Positions 36,005-43,920 of a stretch of 64,000 nt of DNA are shown here, piece by piece; position 1 is the stretch's first letter; each line of letters starts with the position of its first letter. Position numbers and translations under genes: made by a program. The stretch comes from RGIG7213 sp045124505 (GTDB lineage Bacteria; Bacillota; Clostridia; Oscillospirales; CAG-272): NCBI GenBank assembly GCA_045124505.1, contig JBGVLZ010000090.1, forward strand, positions 61,174-125,173. Reading direction: 5' to 3'. A model generated the notes under the pieces. The model did no database searches, was not told where the DNA came from, and was given only the letters and a program-made list of their open reading frames with translations.

Positions 36005-36658
36005 TTATTTTGCAAAGCTTCTCAATGCCTCAAGTGCCGATGAAATTCCTCCAAGCTCGTCAATAAGACCGCATTCCACAGCCTGAGTTCCGCTTATGAT
36101 AGTACCTATATCCGCAACTATATCAGACGTATCGAACATCATTTTTTCAAGCTTGGCGATATCAACAGATGAATGCTCACATATGAAGGTGTTTACACGC
36201 TCTTGCATACGCTTGAAATATTCGAAGCTTTGTTCGACTCCTATGACGAGCCCGTTCATCCTGACGGGATGAACTGTCATTGTTGCAGACGGAACGATGA
36301 ATGACCGTTTTGCGCTTACAGCAAGCGGTATGCCTATTGAGTGACCGCCACCGAGAACAAGCGAAACGGTTGGCTTTTTCATTGTTGCTATCAGCTCTGC
36401 AATTGCAAGTCCTGCTTCAACGTCACCTCCGACAGTGTTAAGAATAAGCAACAGACCGTTTATGTTTTCGTTTTCCTCACATGCGATTATTCTCGGTATA
36501 AGATGCTCGTATTTTGTTGCTTTTTGCCCTGCAGGAAGGGAATAATGTCCCTCGACCTGTCCTATGACCGTTATGCAGTCTATGACAAATCCGTCGTGAC
36601 CGACATATGCCATTCCATCATTTTTTTCATGTGTCTGTGATGTTACGTCTTCGCTCAT
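36005..36658 (-). CDS. ClpP-class serine protease, TepA-like
   Basis: A 217-residue ClpP/crotonase-fold protease. The oxyanion and nucleophile region is LLLILNTVGGDVEAGLAIAELI, then GGGHSIGIPLAVSA (catalytic Ser in GHS) and the His motif TMTVHPVRMNG. It resembles TepA (YmfB), a non-Clp-associated protease found in spore formers and linked to germination or secretion in Bacillus. No Clp ATPase is encoded nearby. Its role here is inferred from the family. Confidence 0.8.
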   Translation of the reverse strand: MSEDVTSQTHEKNDGMAYVGHDGFVIDCITVIGQVEGHYSLPAGQKATKYEHLIPRIIACEENENINGLLLILNTVGGDVEAGLAIAELIATMKKPTVSLVLGGGHSIGIPLAVSAKRSFIVPSATMTVHPVRMNGLVIGVEQSFEYFKRMQERVNTFICEHSSVDIAKLEKMMFDTSDIVADIGTIISGTQAVECGLIDELGGISSALEALRSFAK

Positions 36659-36713
36659 AATAACCCCCCGTTTTAAAGTAAGTATATAAGGATTATTATA
36701 CGATTTTGTTTTT

Positions 36714-38969
36714 TTATTCGCTGTATTTTCTCATATCAACTGTTGTTATACTGTTGAATATCTTTACGTTTACACATTTTTGATATTCTTCAAATTCCGG
36801 TATGAAAAATAATTCTTCTTTTATTTCCTTCGGCACAAGTGCAAGCTCTGTATTTTTTACTGGTATTACAGCAGTTTCGGAAATATCGGAAAATGTTCCG
36901 TATATAAACACAGGGATCGTACTGTATGTATCTACATCCAAGGTTCTGCCCGATGTGTATAAAGCGCCGTTCCAGTTTATCGTACATCCCCTCGGTTCGC
37001 CGAGATAATATGACGGTGAAATTTCAAGCTTTTCGCTTTTTGAAGAAAATCCTGTTTCGGCATCATAAAATGTGTACGGTATTTTCAGTGTTTCGGCTGC
37101 AACTGAAACGTGCATCGTATACTGATCTTTTTCGGGAAGTATAAGATTTTTTATTCCGTAATCGGCGTGGAGATTTTTTATAAGCTTCGGGTGATCTATG
37201 CCGCATCTTGTAAGTATAAGAGTGTCGATGTTCAAAATTCCTCGCTCATAAAGCTCATTGAATAAAAGAATGTATGAAGATTCCGAACCGTCGGTAATAT
37301 CAACGGCTACGGCACGGTTGTCATTAATGCGGCAAAGCACATCATCCGTAACGCAGGAATATATCATGTCGTCAGTATTCTTGCTTGTGAAATGGTACAT
37401 TCCGACAGATATAAAGTAAACAGATGCCAGAACCGCACATAAACCTGCATACACACGCTTTTTCCTCGCCCCGAAGAAAATTAAAATTATGGTGACGGCA
37501 CATGCGGCAAATATGATGACAGATGAAAAAGCATATTTAAGAGATACTTCAAAATTCAAATAATGTGCGCCTGAGGACGCCAAAAATGCGGATATCTCAG
37601 CACATGAGTCGCATAGCTGTCCTGCTAAGTCTGCAAGCGCATCGGAGAAGCTGAATATTACCGTAAACGGCGCGGCATATAGAATTATAAGTACAAACGG
37701 AGAAATTATCAATGTCATAATCGGGCTTGCAAGTGATATTTTGCCGAAATAATATGCGCTTATCGGCACAAGCGGAAGTGTTGCACATAGCGAAATGATC
37801 AGCGATTTTGCAGAAGCTCTTAACAAGTATTTTGAAAATGAACCGTTCTTTTTCCTCATTTCATCAATACGCTTACACAAAGGTGCGGCGAAAACAACTA
37901 TACCGAATGTGGAAATGGCTGAAAGCTGCAGAGAAACATCAAATAAAGCGTAAGGCTTAAATAGTAATATTATGTATAAAGAGATGAAAAGGGAAGTCAG
38001 TGAATCGTTTTTTCGAAACAGTACTACAGATGAATTCAATATGATATACATAAGTGCTGCACGCATAACAGAATACATACAGCCTGTTATAAGGGCGTAA
38101 AACAAAGCGGCGAAAATAAGTATGAGGGCGCGTAGGCTTTTCAAAGGAACGGACTTGTCAAGAATGAACGAGAGCAGTGACAAAGCAGCAATTACGTGCA
38201 AACCGCTTACTGTGATTATATGCGATATACCCGTCTTTGAAAAATCTGATTTTACCGTGCTCGGTATGTCAGCCTTGTTTCCTAAGAATATTCCCGATAT
38301 AAGCCCTGCATTTTCGTCGCAATGCTCATATAATGATGAACGTATGTAAGTGTTTATCTTGTAAAATTCTGCATGAGGGGTTTTGGAAAGCTTTCCGCTT
38401 TTGTGTATTTCATCGGCTTTTAATGTAAATGAAATGTTGTTTCCTATATGGTATGTGCTGCCTGAAAAACTGTTTGATTTTACTGTGTTAAGCTTGCCGA
38501 TGCATGTGAACTCTTCGTACGGATCGGGAGTATATGCGCCGTATAAGACAGCGTAGTATGAAACATCCTCACCGTTTATGTTTGTTATCTTAATGTATTT
38601 TGATTTGTTAGGTATGGCATAGGCGGTTATTTCGGCACTTTCCGAAACGTATTTTTCGCAAGAGGCACCCTTTATGTCAAAATGATATACAGTGCGAAAT
38701 GATAACAGTAAACACATAATTGCACCGATGATGTATATAATTCTTGTGTAAGTGCCGAATTTACTGTAAGACCTTTTGAATGTTAAAAAGAAAATTCCCG
38801 CCATTAAGGATAAAACGGCGGAAATAATGCGAAAATAAATATTTGAAAGTAAACATATACCGAGGATAAGTATTGATATGCAGGCGCAAAAAACAAACGG
38901 ACGACCTGCAAAGACCCCCGCATTATTCAAAAGAGAGTTATTTTTCAAATTGCGCAAGCTGAATTTCAT
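36714..38969 (-). CDS. comEC: ComEC/Rec2-family DNA uptake channel with degenerate MBL domain
   Basis: About 751 residues. Order: two or three N-terminal TMs; OB-like DUF4131 domain (about 100-200); the ComEC competence channel domain (TGISHIITVSGLHVIA, about 245-480, many TMs); and a C-terminal metallo-beta-lactamase-like domain (about 520-751). In that last domain the metal motif HxHxDH reads TRCGIDHP, so the first two His are lost and hydrolase activity is doubtful. Such channels import single-stranded DNA through the membrane. The start is ATG 38969 with GAGG; a TTG four codons earlier lacks a site. No comEA is in the window. Confidence 0.85.
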   Translation of the reverse strand: MKFSLRNLKNNSLLNNAGVFAGRPFVFCACISILILGICLLSNIYFRIISAVLSLMAGIFFLTFKRSYSKFGTYTRIIYIIGAIMCLLLSFRTVYHFDIKGASCEKYVSESAEITAYAIPNKSKYIKITNINGEDVSYYAVLYGAYTPDPYEEFTCIGKLNTVKSNSFSGSTYHIGNNISFTLKADEIHKSGKLSKTPHAEFYKINTYIRSSLYEHCDENAGLISGIFLGNKADIPSTVKSDFSKTGISHIITVSGLHVIAALSLLSFILDKSVPLKSLRALILIFAALFYALITGCMYSVMRAALMYIILNSSVVLFRKNDSLTSLFISLYIILLFKPYALFDVSLQLSAISTFGIVVFAAPLCKRIDEMRKKNGSFSKYLLRASAKSLIISLCATLPLVPISAYYFGKISLASPIMTLIISPFVLIILYAAPFTVIFSFSDALADLAGQLCDSCAEISAFLASSGAHYLNFEVSLKYAFSSVIIFAACAVTIILIFFGARKKRVYAGLCAVLASVYFISVGMYHFTSKNTDDMIYSCVTDDVLCRINDNRAVAVDITDGSESSYILLFNELYERGILNIDTLILTRCGIDHPKLIKNLHADYGIKNLILPEKDQYTMHVSVAAETLKIPYTFYDAETGFSSKSEKLEISPSYYLGEPRGCTINWNGALYTSGRTLDVDTYSTIPVFIYGTFSDISETAVIPVKNTELALVPKEIKEELFFIPEFEEYQKCVNVKIFNSITTVDMRKYSE

Positions 38970-38994
38970 ACCACACCTCAAATTGTTTAACTAA

Positions 38995-39023
38995 ATTATA
39001 TCTTATTATCAGCGATGTGTCAA
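38995..39023 (-). promoter_or_regulatory. Promoter of the comEC cluster
   Basis: Minus strand TTGACA (39018-39023), 17 bases, TATAAT (38995-39000). Confidence 0.8.
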
Positions 39024-39063
39024 TATAATTTTTGATAAACACGAAATATTTTTCCGCTTGGTA

Positions 39064-39092
39064 TTGACAAAACAGCTTTTATGTGTTATTCT
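39064..39092 (+). promoter_or_regulatory. Promoter of the tRNA-Leu region
   Basis: TTGACA (39064-39069), 17 bases, TATTCT (39087-39092). It lies ahead of the truncated tRNA copy, 212 bases before the intact gene. Confidence 0.7.
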
Positions 39093-39138
39093 AATAAGGT
39101 ATTTGAAGACTTTTTAAATATTCACTATTGCTTAATAA

Positions 39139-39160
39139 GCGGGTGTGGCGGAATTGGCAG
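39139..39160 (+). pseudogene. Truncated tRNA-Leu 5' fragment
   Basis: Bases 39139-39160 repeat the first 22 bases of the intact tRNA-Leu exactly (39304-39325), and the identity runs 7 bases further 5' (TTAATAA). The match then breaks off in the D arm and no tRNA body follows. The 165-base period suggests a duplication or insertion at the start of the tRNA gene. The DNA between has internal hairpins (TTCTTGC/GCAAGAA) and no convincing gene. Confidence 0.75.
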
Positions 39161-39303
39161 CTTCGTAAGCGAGCGCACCCGGCGGGTGAAGAAGCGAGTT
39201 TGCGAAGGCGCACAAACAAGGAGAATTTCTTGCGGCAGCAAGAAAGGCGACTATGTTTGAAGCTGTCACGCGATAGCGGATGCTTCGAATTACAATTTAA
39301 TAA

Positions 39304-39390
39304 GCGGGTGTGGCGGAATTGGCAGACGCGTAAGATTCAGGTTCTTATGTTCGCAAGGATGTGCAGGTTCAAGTCCTGTTACCCGCACCA
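39304..39390 (+). tRNA. tRNA-Leu (CAG)
   Basis: An 87-nt class II tRNA. Acceptor GCGGGTG pairs with the 3' acceptor, then A and an encoded CCA (ends ACCCGCACCA). The anticodon stem TAAGA/TCTTA holds the loop TTCAGGT, anticodon CAG. A long variable arm (TGTTCGCAAGGAT) and T arm with GGTTCAAGTCC are present, as expected for Leu. Confidence 0.95.
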
Positions 39391-39426
39391 AAAAACGACA
39401 GATTCCGATGGGGGTCTGTCGTTTTT
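39391..39426 (+). terminator. Terminator of tRNA-Leu
   Basis: AAAAACGACAGA (39391-39402) with TCTGTCGTTTTT (39415-39426). Loop side begins TTCCGA, shared with the tRNA-Thr terminator read on its own strand. Confidence 0.85.
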
Positions 39427-39430
39427 AACT

Positions 39431-39460
39431 AAATCCACCCTTACAGGTTGCTTTGCAAAT
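39431..39460 (+). repeat. Decayed copy of the hairpin-array repeat
   Basis: AAATCCACCCTTAC, then GCTTTGCAAAT, matches in order the minus strand of the array after tRNA-Thr (AAATCCACCCTTAC...GCTTTGCAATAT), with the part between deleted. It follows the terminator at the same distance as in the tRNA-Thr case. Confidence 0.6.
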
Positions 39461-39464
39461 CAGT

Positions 39465-39509
39465 ATAATCCGAATTTGATCTTCCATTTGAAAGATGAGT
39501 TCGGATTAT
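39465..39509. terminator. Hairpin between tRNA-Leu and the ATPase operon
   Basis: ATAATCCGAA (39465-39474) pairs with TTCGGATTAT (39500-39509), with an inner ATCTT/AAGAT stem. T-rich DNA follows on the plus side. It could be a second terminator for the tRNA or simply a palindrome. Confidence 0.45.
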
Positions 39510-39556
39510 TTGTTTATTCAAGTAAGATTGAGGGGGCTTATTTTAAAAGATATATA

Positions 39557-39602
39557 CAAAAAAGCCATGGTGCGGATTTCAGATGGATCCTGCACCATGG
39601 CT
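39557..39602 (-). terminator. Terminator of the V-ATPase operon
   Basis: AGCCATGGTGC (39563-39573) pairs with GCACCATGGCT (39592-39602) plus inner GGAT/ATCC; on the minus strand it is followed by TTTTTTG. Located 30 bases after the ntpK stop. Confidence 0.85.
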
Positions 39603-39633
39603 CTTGTTATGCTACAGATATGTAAAGCGGTAT

Positions 39634-40059
39634 TTAGGCTAAAGCTACCATACTGAATACGAGTGCGAACAACGCAACGGTTTCACAAAGACCGACAACG
39701 GTGATATACTGTGAAAAGCCTTTGCCTGTTTCAGCCAAAGCATCAGCGCCTGCGGCACCTGCTTTACCCTGAGCAACAGCTGAAAATGCCATTGCAAGTC
39801 CCGATGCGATTCCAAGTCCGAGCAAGAATGCGGAGTCAGCGGAAGATCCCTTCATCTGCTGCATCAAAAGAAAACCGTAGATCGTCTGTGTAAGGGGCGC
39901 ACCTGCAAAAACCGTCAGTATAAACGGTGCCGCCTTATTGCTCATATAACACTTTTTCCAAGCTCCTATTGATGCCTGACCTGCAATACCGATACCGATA
40001 GCAGAGCCTATAGCGGCAATACCCATGGCAAGAGCTGTTCCCAATAATCCGAAATCCAT
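39634..40059 (-). CDS. ntpK: V-type ATPase subunit K (membrane rotor)
   Basis: A 141-residue proteolipid with two helical hairpins (four TMs). The ion-binding residues match the Na+-type NtpK of Enterococcus: T57-Q58 in APLTQTIYGF, Q97 in AVAQGKAG and E126 in GLCETVALF. This set of extra Gln/Thr ligands is typical of Na+-binding rotors, so a Na+-translocating enzyme is likely. Last gene of the operon, 23 bases after ntpI. Confidence 0.92.
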   Translation of the reverse strand: MDFGLLGTALAMGIAAIGSAIGIGIAGQASIGAWKKCYMSNKAAPFILTVFAGAPLTQTIYGFLLMQQMKGSSADSAFLLGLGIASGLAMAFSAVAQGKAGAAGADALAETGKGFSQYITVVGLCETVALFALVFSMVALA

Positions 40060-40082
40060 AATATTTCTCCTTTATAATTAAT

Positions 40083-41975
40083 TTATTCTTCAAACGGTTT
40101 GAATTTATGTCCACTCCATGACATTCCCAGATGGGAGGAAAATTCCAGTGTGTTAAGTCTTATACCGTGAACCACAACGGACAGAATATTAAGTATCATA
40201 TTCAATCCGTGACCGAACACCAGAAGCGCTATTGCCAATATGATGAACATAAAATTTCCTAAAAACGGACTTACAAGCTCATTTACCGTTGCGGATATAG
40301 CCGCACCTGCGAGCCCTACAGCCCAAAGACGTATGTACGAAACAATGTCGGAAAATACATTTACCACGCCGAGTAACACAGACACGATATTTGTAAGACT
40401 GGAAACAACGGATTTTAATATACTTCCTTCATAGTTTGCAAAAATAAATCCCATAACGAAGCCTATTCCTATAAGCGCGATCGCAACCGTACCTACAGGA
40501 ATGCCTGCAAGCTTCAGTCCGAAGCCGAACACCTCAGAGTTTACAACAAGGTTAAGCACCATATAGTACATACCGATAAGCTGTAATACCATACCTATAT
40601 CACCGAGAATTTTGAGTGAGCCTTTATTTCTCGCAGCGGCTTTGATATGTGCCGCCGTGAGCTGAATAAGCGCAAGCGTAAAGCATAGTATCTGCAGATT
40701 TTGCGCTGTTGTAAGCCCAACACCTTCGGGTGTCCATGGCAGACTCCATATTTTATCGGCATACACGTTTGAAATTACGGGTATCGATAAAGAACTGAGC
40801 CATTGCGGGATCTGTTCTGTGGAAAGCCCGAACCATGTACACGTGAGAAGCCCCCAGAGCATTGTAGACAATCCGAAAAGTCCGATGAGCAGAAATGCGG
40901 GCGCTACGGGCTTTTTCTTGATCAAAGAGCGTATAACGGGGACAGCTGCAGCGGCGGCTATCAAAAGTCCGTATCCGCCGTCACCGAAGATAATTCCGAA
41001 AAATATGAGTATAAACGATAAGAACCAACCTGAAATGTCATATTCAAAATACCCCGGCACTGTTCCGAAGAAATCTGTAAGCGGATATATAAGGCTTACA
41101 AACTTGTTATTTTTGAGCTTTGTGGGAACGTCATCTTCCTCAGTCGGATCCTCTGCAATAAGTCCCCATGAATTTTCTTCAGCTGCTTTTTTGAGCTTAT
41201 CAAGGTTTTCAGCCTCGATATATCCTTTGAAATATGCTACTGTAACAGCTCCGTCGCATGAGATATCCTCCGTTTCCATACCGGTAGAGTACGTTTCGAA
41301 TTCAACTTCCTTACGAAGCTCGGTTATTGCATTTTTCATGCTTTCGGTATAGACCGAATACGAAGATATTTCTTCATCTGCTTTAACGATGTTCTCGTTA
41401 AGATTGGTGATCTTGTCAAGCATTTCATCGGCAGACATTTTCGGCATAACTAATTTATAGCTGTTAAGAAATGATGTATCCTCTTCACCCTTGACAAGTA
41501 AAAATTTAACAGAAGATTTATCAGAATCTATCCGTACGGTTTTTATGCTGTCGGGCAGGGAATTATATTCAGCTTTAGGCATTTCATAAAGCTCTATTTT
41601 TATTCCCTTTGAAAGCAGACCGTTTATGCTTTCCGGATCAATATTGCCCCAGCGCTTTATACGCTCAAGCTCTGCATTAAGTGCACTGCGTTCTGATAAA
41701 TACGAGTTTTTCTTTTCGACGAGTGCAATAATATCACCTGCAACGGTAACAGCTTCAGCGGTGCTTACTTCCTTTTTTTCTTTATCCTTACTTTTTCCTG
41801 CAGTGAAAACCGCACTTTCAAGCAAAGATATCTGCTCATTCAGCTTGTTGAGCTTTTCGCCGGAGCCCTCAGATATTTCTATCTGAACCGTTCCGAGCTT
41901 TCGCAATTTTTTCAGCGTTTCTTCTTTTTTATCTCCCAAAGTTAAAAGGGAGATTTTTTTCATTGGCACGATCAT
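40083..41975 (-). CDS. ntpI: V-type ATPase subunit I (stator)
   Basis: A 630-residue stator. The N-terminal soluble half (about 1-315) has coiled-coil segments (LNKLNEQISLLESAVF) and two alpha/beta lobes; the C-terminal half (about 325-625) has seven or eight TMs including the conserved SYIRLWAVGLAGAAISATVNEL, whose Arg is next to the rotor half-channels. Overlaps ntpD by four bases. Confidence 0.92.
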   Translation of the reverse strand: MIVPMKKISLLTLGDKKEETLKKLRKLGTVQIEISEGSGEKLNKLNEQISLLESAVFTAGKSKDKEKKEVSTAEAVTVAGDIIALVEKKNSYLSERSALNAELERIKRWGNIDPESINGLLSKGIKIELYEMPKAEYNSLPDSIKTVRIDSDKSSVKFLLVKGEEDTSFLNSYKLVMPKMSADEMLDKITNLNENIVKADEEISSYSVYTESMKNAITELRKEVEFETYSTGMETEDISCDGAVTVAYFKGYIEAENLDKLKKAAEENSWGLIAEDPTEEDDVPTKLKNNKFVSLIYPLTDFFGTVPGYFEYDISGWFLSFILIFFGIIFGDGGYGLLIAAAAAVPVIRSLIKKKPVAPAFLLIGLFGLSTMLWGLLTCTWFGLSTEQIPQWLSSLSIPVISNVYADKIWSLPWTPEGVGLTTAQNLQILCFTLALIQLTAAHIKAAARNKGSLKILGDIGMVLQLIGMYYMVLNLVVNSEVFGFGLKLAGIPVGTVAIALIGIGFVMGFIFANYEGSILKSVVSSLTNIVSVLLGVVNVFSDIVSYIRLWAVGLAGAAISATVNELVSPFLGNFMFIILAIALLVFGHGLNMILNILSVVVHGIRLNTLEFSSHLGMSWSGHKFKPFEE

Positions 41976-42604
41976 AACGAATAAACCTCCTCATCGGATG
42001 CTTTCCCGTCACGAAGGGCGATCTTGCGTTTTGAAATTTTTGAACGCACTACGGCGCTGACCTGCTGATCAGCCATATAAATAGATATTTTCTTAATGTT
42101 TTTTTCTGTTTCAGGTATTTTTACCTTTTCAAACAAGTTGACTCTTTGCGAAGTTGCAAGAAGCTCTGCTTCTAAAAGCCGTACCTGTTCTTCCAACACT
42201 TCAGCTTCAAGGTCAAGCAGTATCGCTTTTTCCATATGATCTGCCGCTATATCTACCCAAAGCGGTGTACTGTACAGATCATAACTGCCCCTTGAAAAAT
42301 CCGCCCCTCCAAACGTGGGAATATCAACGCCTGCAATATTTCCTTTGCCTTTGCGTATATTGCTTACTTTGATTATTCCGTCCGGAAAAGCTTCTTTTTC
42401 GCCGAAAACGGCGATCCAATCGAGAAATCCGTTTTCAAGCTCGGCTTTTGCTTTTCTTACCGAATTTGCTTTTTCCTCAACGGTGCGGATCTCCGATTGA
42501 AGCTGTTGCTTTTTAAGTGTCAGAGTAGGCAAATATCTTCGGTACATTTTAAGTGCGTCCTTTTGTACCTTTAACTCATTCTTGGTTAATTTGATTTTTG
42601 CCAA
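41972..42604 (-). CDS. ntpD: V-type ATPase subunit D (central stalk)
   Basis: A 210-residue coiled-coil protein that forms the rotating shaft. Starts IKLTKNELKVQKDALKMYRRYLPTLTLKKQQLQ, typical for subunit D, and ends with a second coiled-coil helix. Between ntpB (14 bases) and ntpI (4-base overlap). Confidence 0.88.
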   Translation of the reverse strand: MAKIKLTKNELKVQKDALKMYRRYLPTLTLKKQQLQSEIRTVEEKANSVRKAKAELENGFLDWIAVFGEKEAFPDGIIKVSNIRKGKGNIAGVDIPTFGGADFSRGSYDLYSTPLWVDIAADHMEKAILLDLEAEVLEEQVRLLEAELLATSQRVNLFEKVKIPETEKNIKKISIYMADQQVSAVVRSKISKRKIALRDGKASDEEVYSL

Positions 42605-42618
42605 ATCTCAAGTCCTCC

Positions 42619-43920
42619 TTACTTTTTACACCAGAATTCATCTGTAAGGTCTGACTTTATTCCTGTTTCATCCTTTTCGAAGCATTCGGCTAATATCTCC
42701 CAGCCGAGGTCGAGTGCTTCTTCAAGTGATAAATTGACTGAAAGATCCATAAGCTTTTCTTCAAAAAGTCCGCCGTACTTTAAAAGCTTTCCGTCCCAAC
42801 GGCTCATAGAAAATCCCATGTTCTTTTTTTCGAGAGTTTCCTTGTACGATGAATACATACGTATCATTGCATCCATAAGCGCACGGTGGTCTTTTCTTGT
42901 TTTTCCGTTTACGTTCTGTTTCAGTCTGGAAAGGGATCCAAAAGGCTCAATTCTTCCGCCCTTCAGATAATACTGGCCTTCTGTGATATAACCTGTATTG
43001 TCGGGAACGGGGTGAGTTACGTCATCGCCCGGCATTGTAGTTACCGCAAGCACGGTTACAGAGCCCGAATCAGCAAAGTCAACAGCCTTTTCGTAACGTG
43101 ACGCAAGCTGTGAATATAAGTCACCGGGATAACCGCGGTTAGAAGGTACTTGCTCTTGCGTGATGGCAATTTCTTTCATGGCATCGGCAAAGTTTGTCAT
43201 ATCCGTAAGAAGTACCAATACATCTTTGTTCTGCAAAGCAAACTGTTCAGCTACAGCCAATACCATGTCGGGTATCATCATACATTCAACGGTAGGGTCT
43301 GATGCGGTGTGGATAAACATAACTGTTTTGCTCAGCGCACCGCCCTTTGAAAGCTCTTCCTTGAAATAGAGAAAGTCGTCGTATTTAAGTCCCATACCGC
43401 CGAGCACTATAACATCCGCCTCTGCCTGCATTGCAATACGTGCAAGAAGCTGGTTATACGGTTCTCCCGAAATGGAGAATATAGGGAGCTTTTGCGATAC
43501 TACCAACGTGTTGAACATATCTATCATCGGGATATTTGTTCTCATCATTCGGTTTGCAAGAATACGCTTTGTGGGGTTTACCGACGGCCCTCCGATGGAC
43601 TTCATGTTTTCTGTAAGTGCAGGACCCTTGTCCCTCGGCTCACCCGATCCGTTGAATATTCTTCCAAGCAGATCTTCGCTGAACGAAACACGCATTTCGT
43701 GACCTAAAAATCTGATTTCATCTCCGGTTGAAACACCCTGACCGCCTGCGAATACCTGTAATGATACGATATCACCGTCAATTTTGTTGACCTGCGCAAG
43801 CGATTTACCGAAACGGGTGTTGATCTGTGCAAGCTCATTATATCTGACACCGCTTGCTTTTACAGTAATCACGTTACCGACGATAGATTCGATACGGTTA
43901 TAAATTTTATTCATTCTCAT
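42619..43920 (-). CDS. ntpB: V-type ATPase subunit B
   Basis: A 433-residue regulatory nucleotide-binding subunit. The beta-barrel (about 1-75) precedes GEMRVSFSEDLLGRIFNGSGEPRDKGP-like text, PSVNPTKRILANRMMRTNIPMIDMFNTL, and PVPDNTGYITEGQYYLKGG. It lacks a complete Walker A, as expected for B. Overlaps ntpA by four bases. Confidence 0.93.
   Translation of the reverse strand: MRMNKIYNRIESIVGNVITVKASGVRYNELAQINTRFGKSLAQVNKIDGDIVSLQVFAGGQGVSTGDEIRFLGHEMRVSFSEDLLGRIFNGSGEPRDKGPALTENMKSIGGPSVNPTKRILANRMMRTNIPMIDMFNTLVVSQKLPIFSISGEPYNQLLARIAMQAEADVIVLGGMGLKYDDFLYFKEELSKGGALSKTVMFIHTASDPTVECMMIPDMVLAVAEQFALQNKDVLVLLTDMTNFADAMKEIAITQEQVPSNRGYPGDLYSQLASRYEKAVDFADSGSVTVLAVTTMPGDDVTHPVPDNTGYITEGQYYLKGGRIEPFGSLSRLKQNVNGKTRKDHRALMDAMIRMYSSYKETLEKKNMGFSMSRWDGKLLKYGGLFEEKLMDLSVNLSLEEALDLGWEILAECFEKDETGIKSDLTDEFWCKK

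Noticed and set aside
39128..39625. 165-codon open frame across the tRNA-Leu region (contains VWRNWQTR)
   Set aside because: It is a translation of the tRNA-Leu gene and its broken copy, a known source of false proteins, and it has no ribosome binding site.
40819..41352. 177-codon antisense frame within ntpI
   Set aside because: Opposite a well-conserved V-ATPase subunit; Ser/Pro-rich shadow translation.
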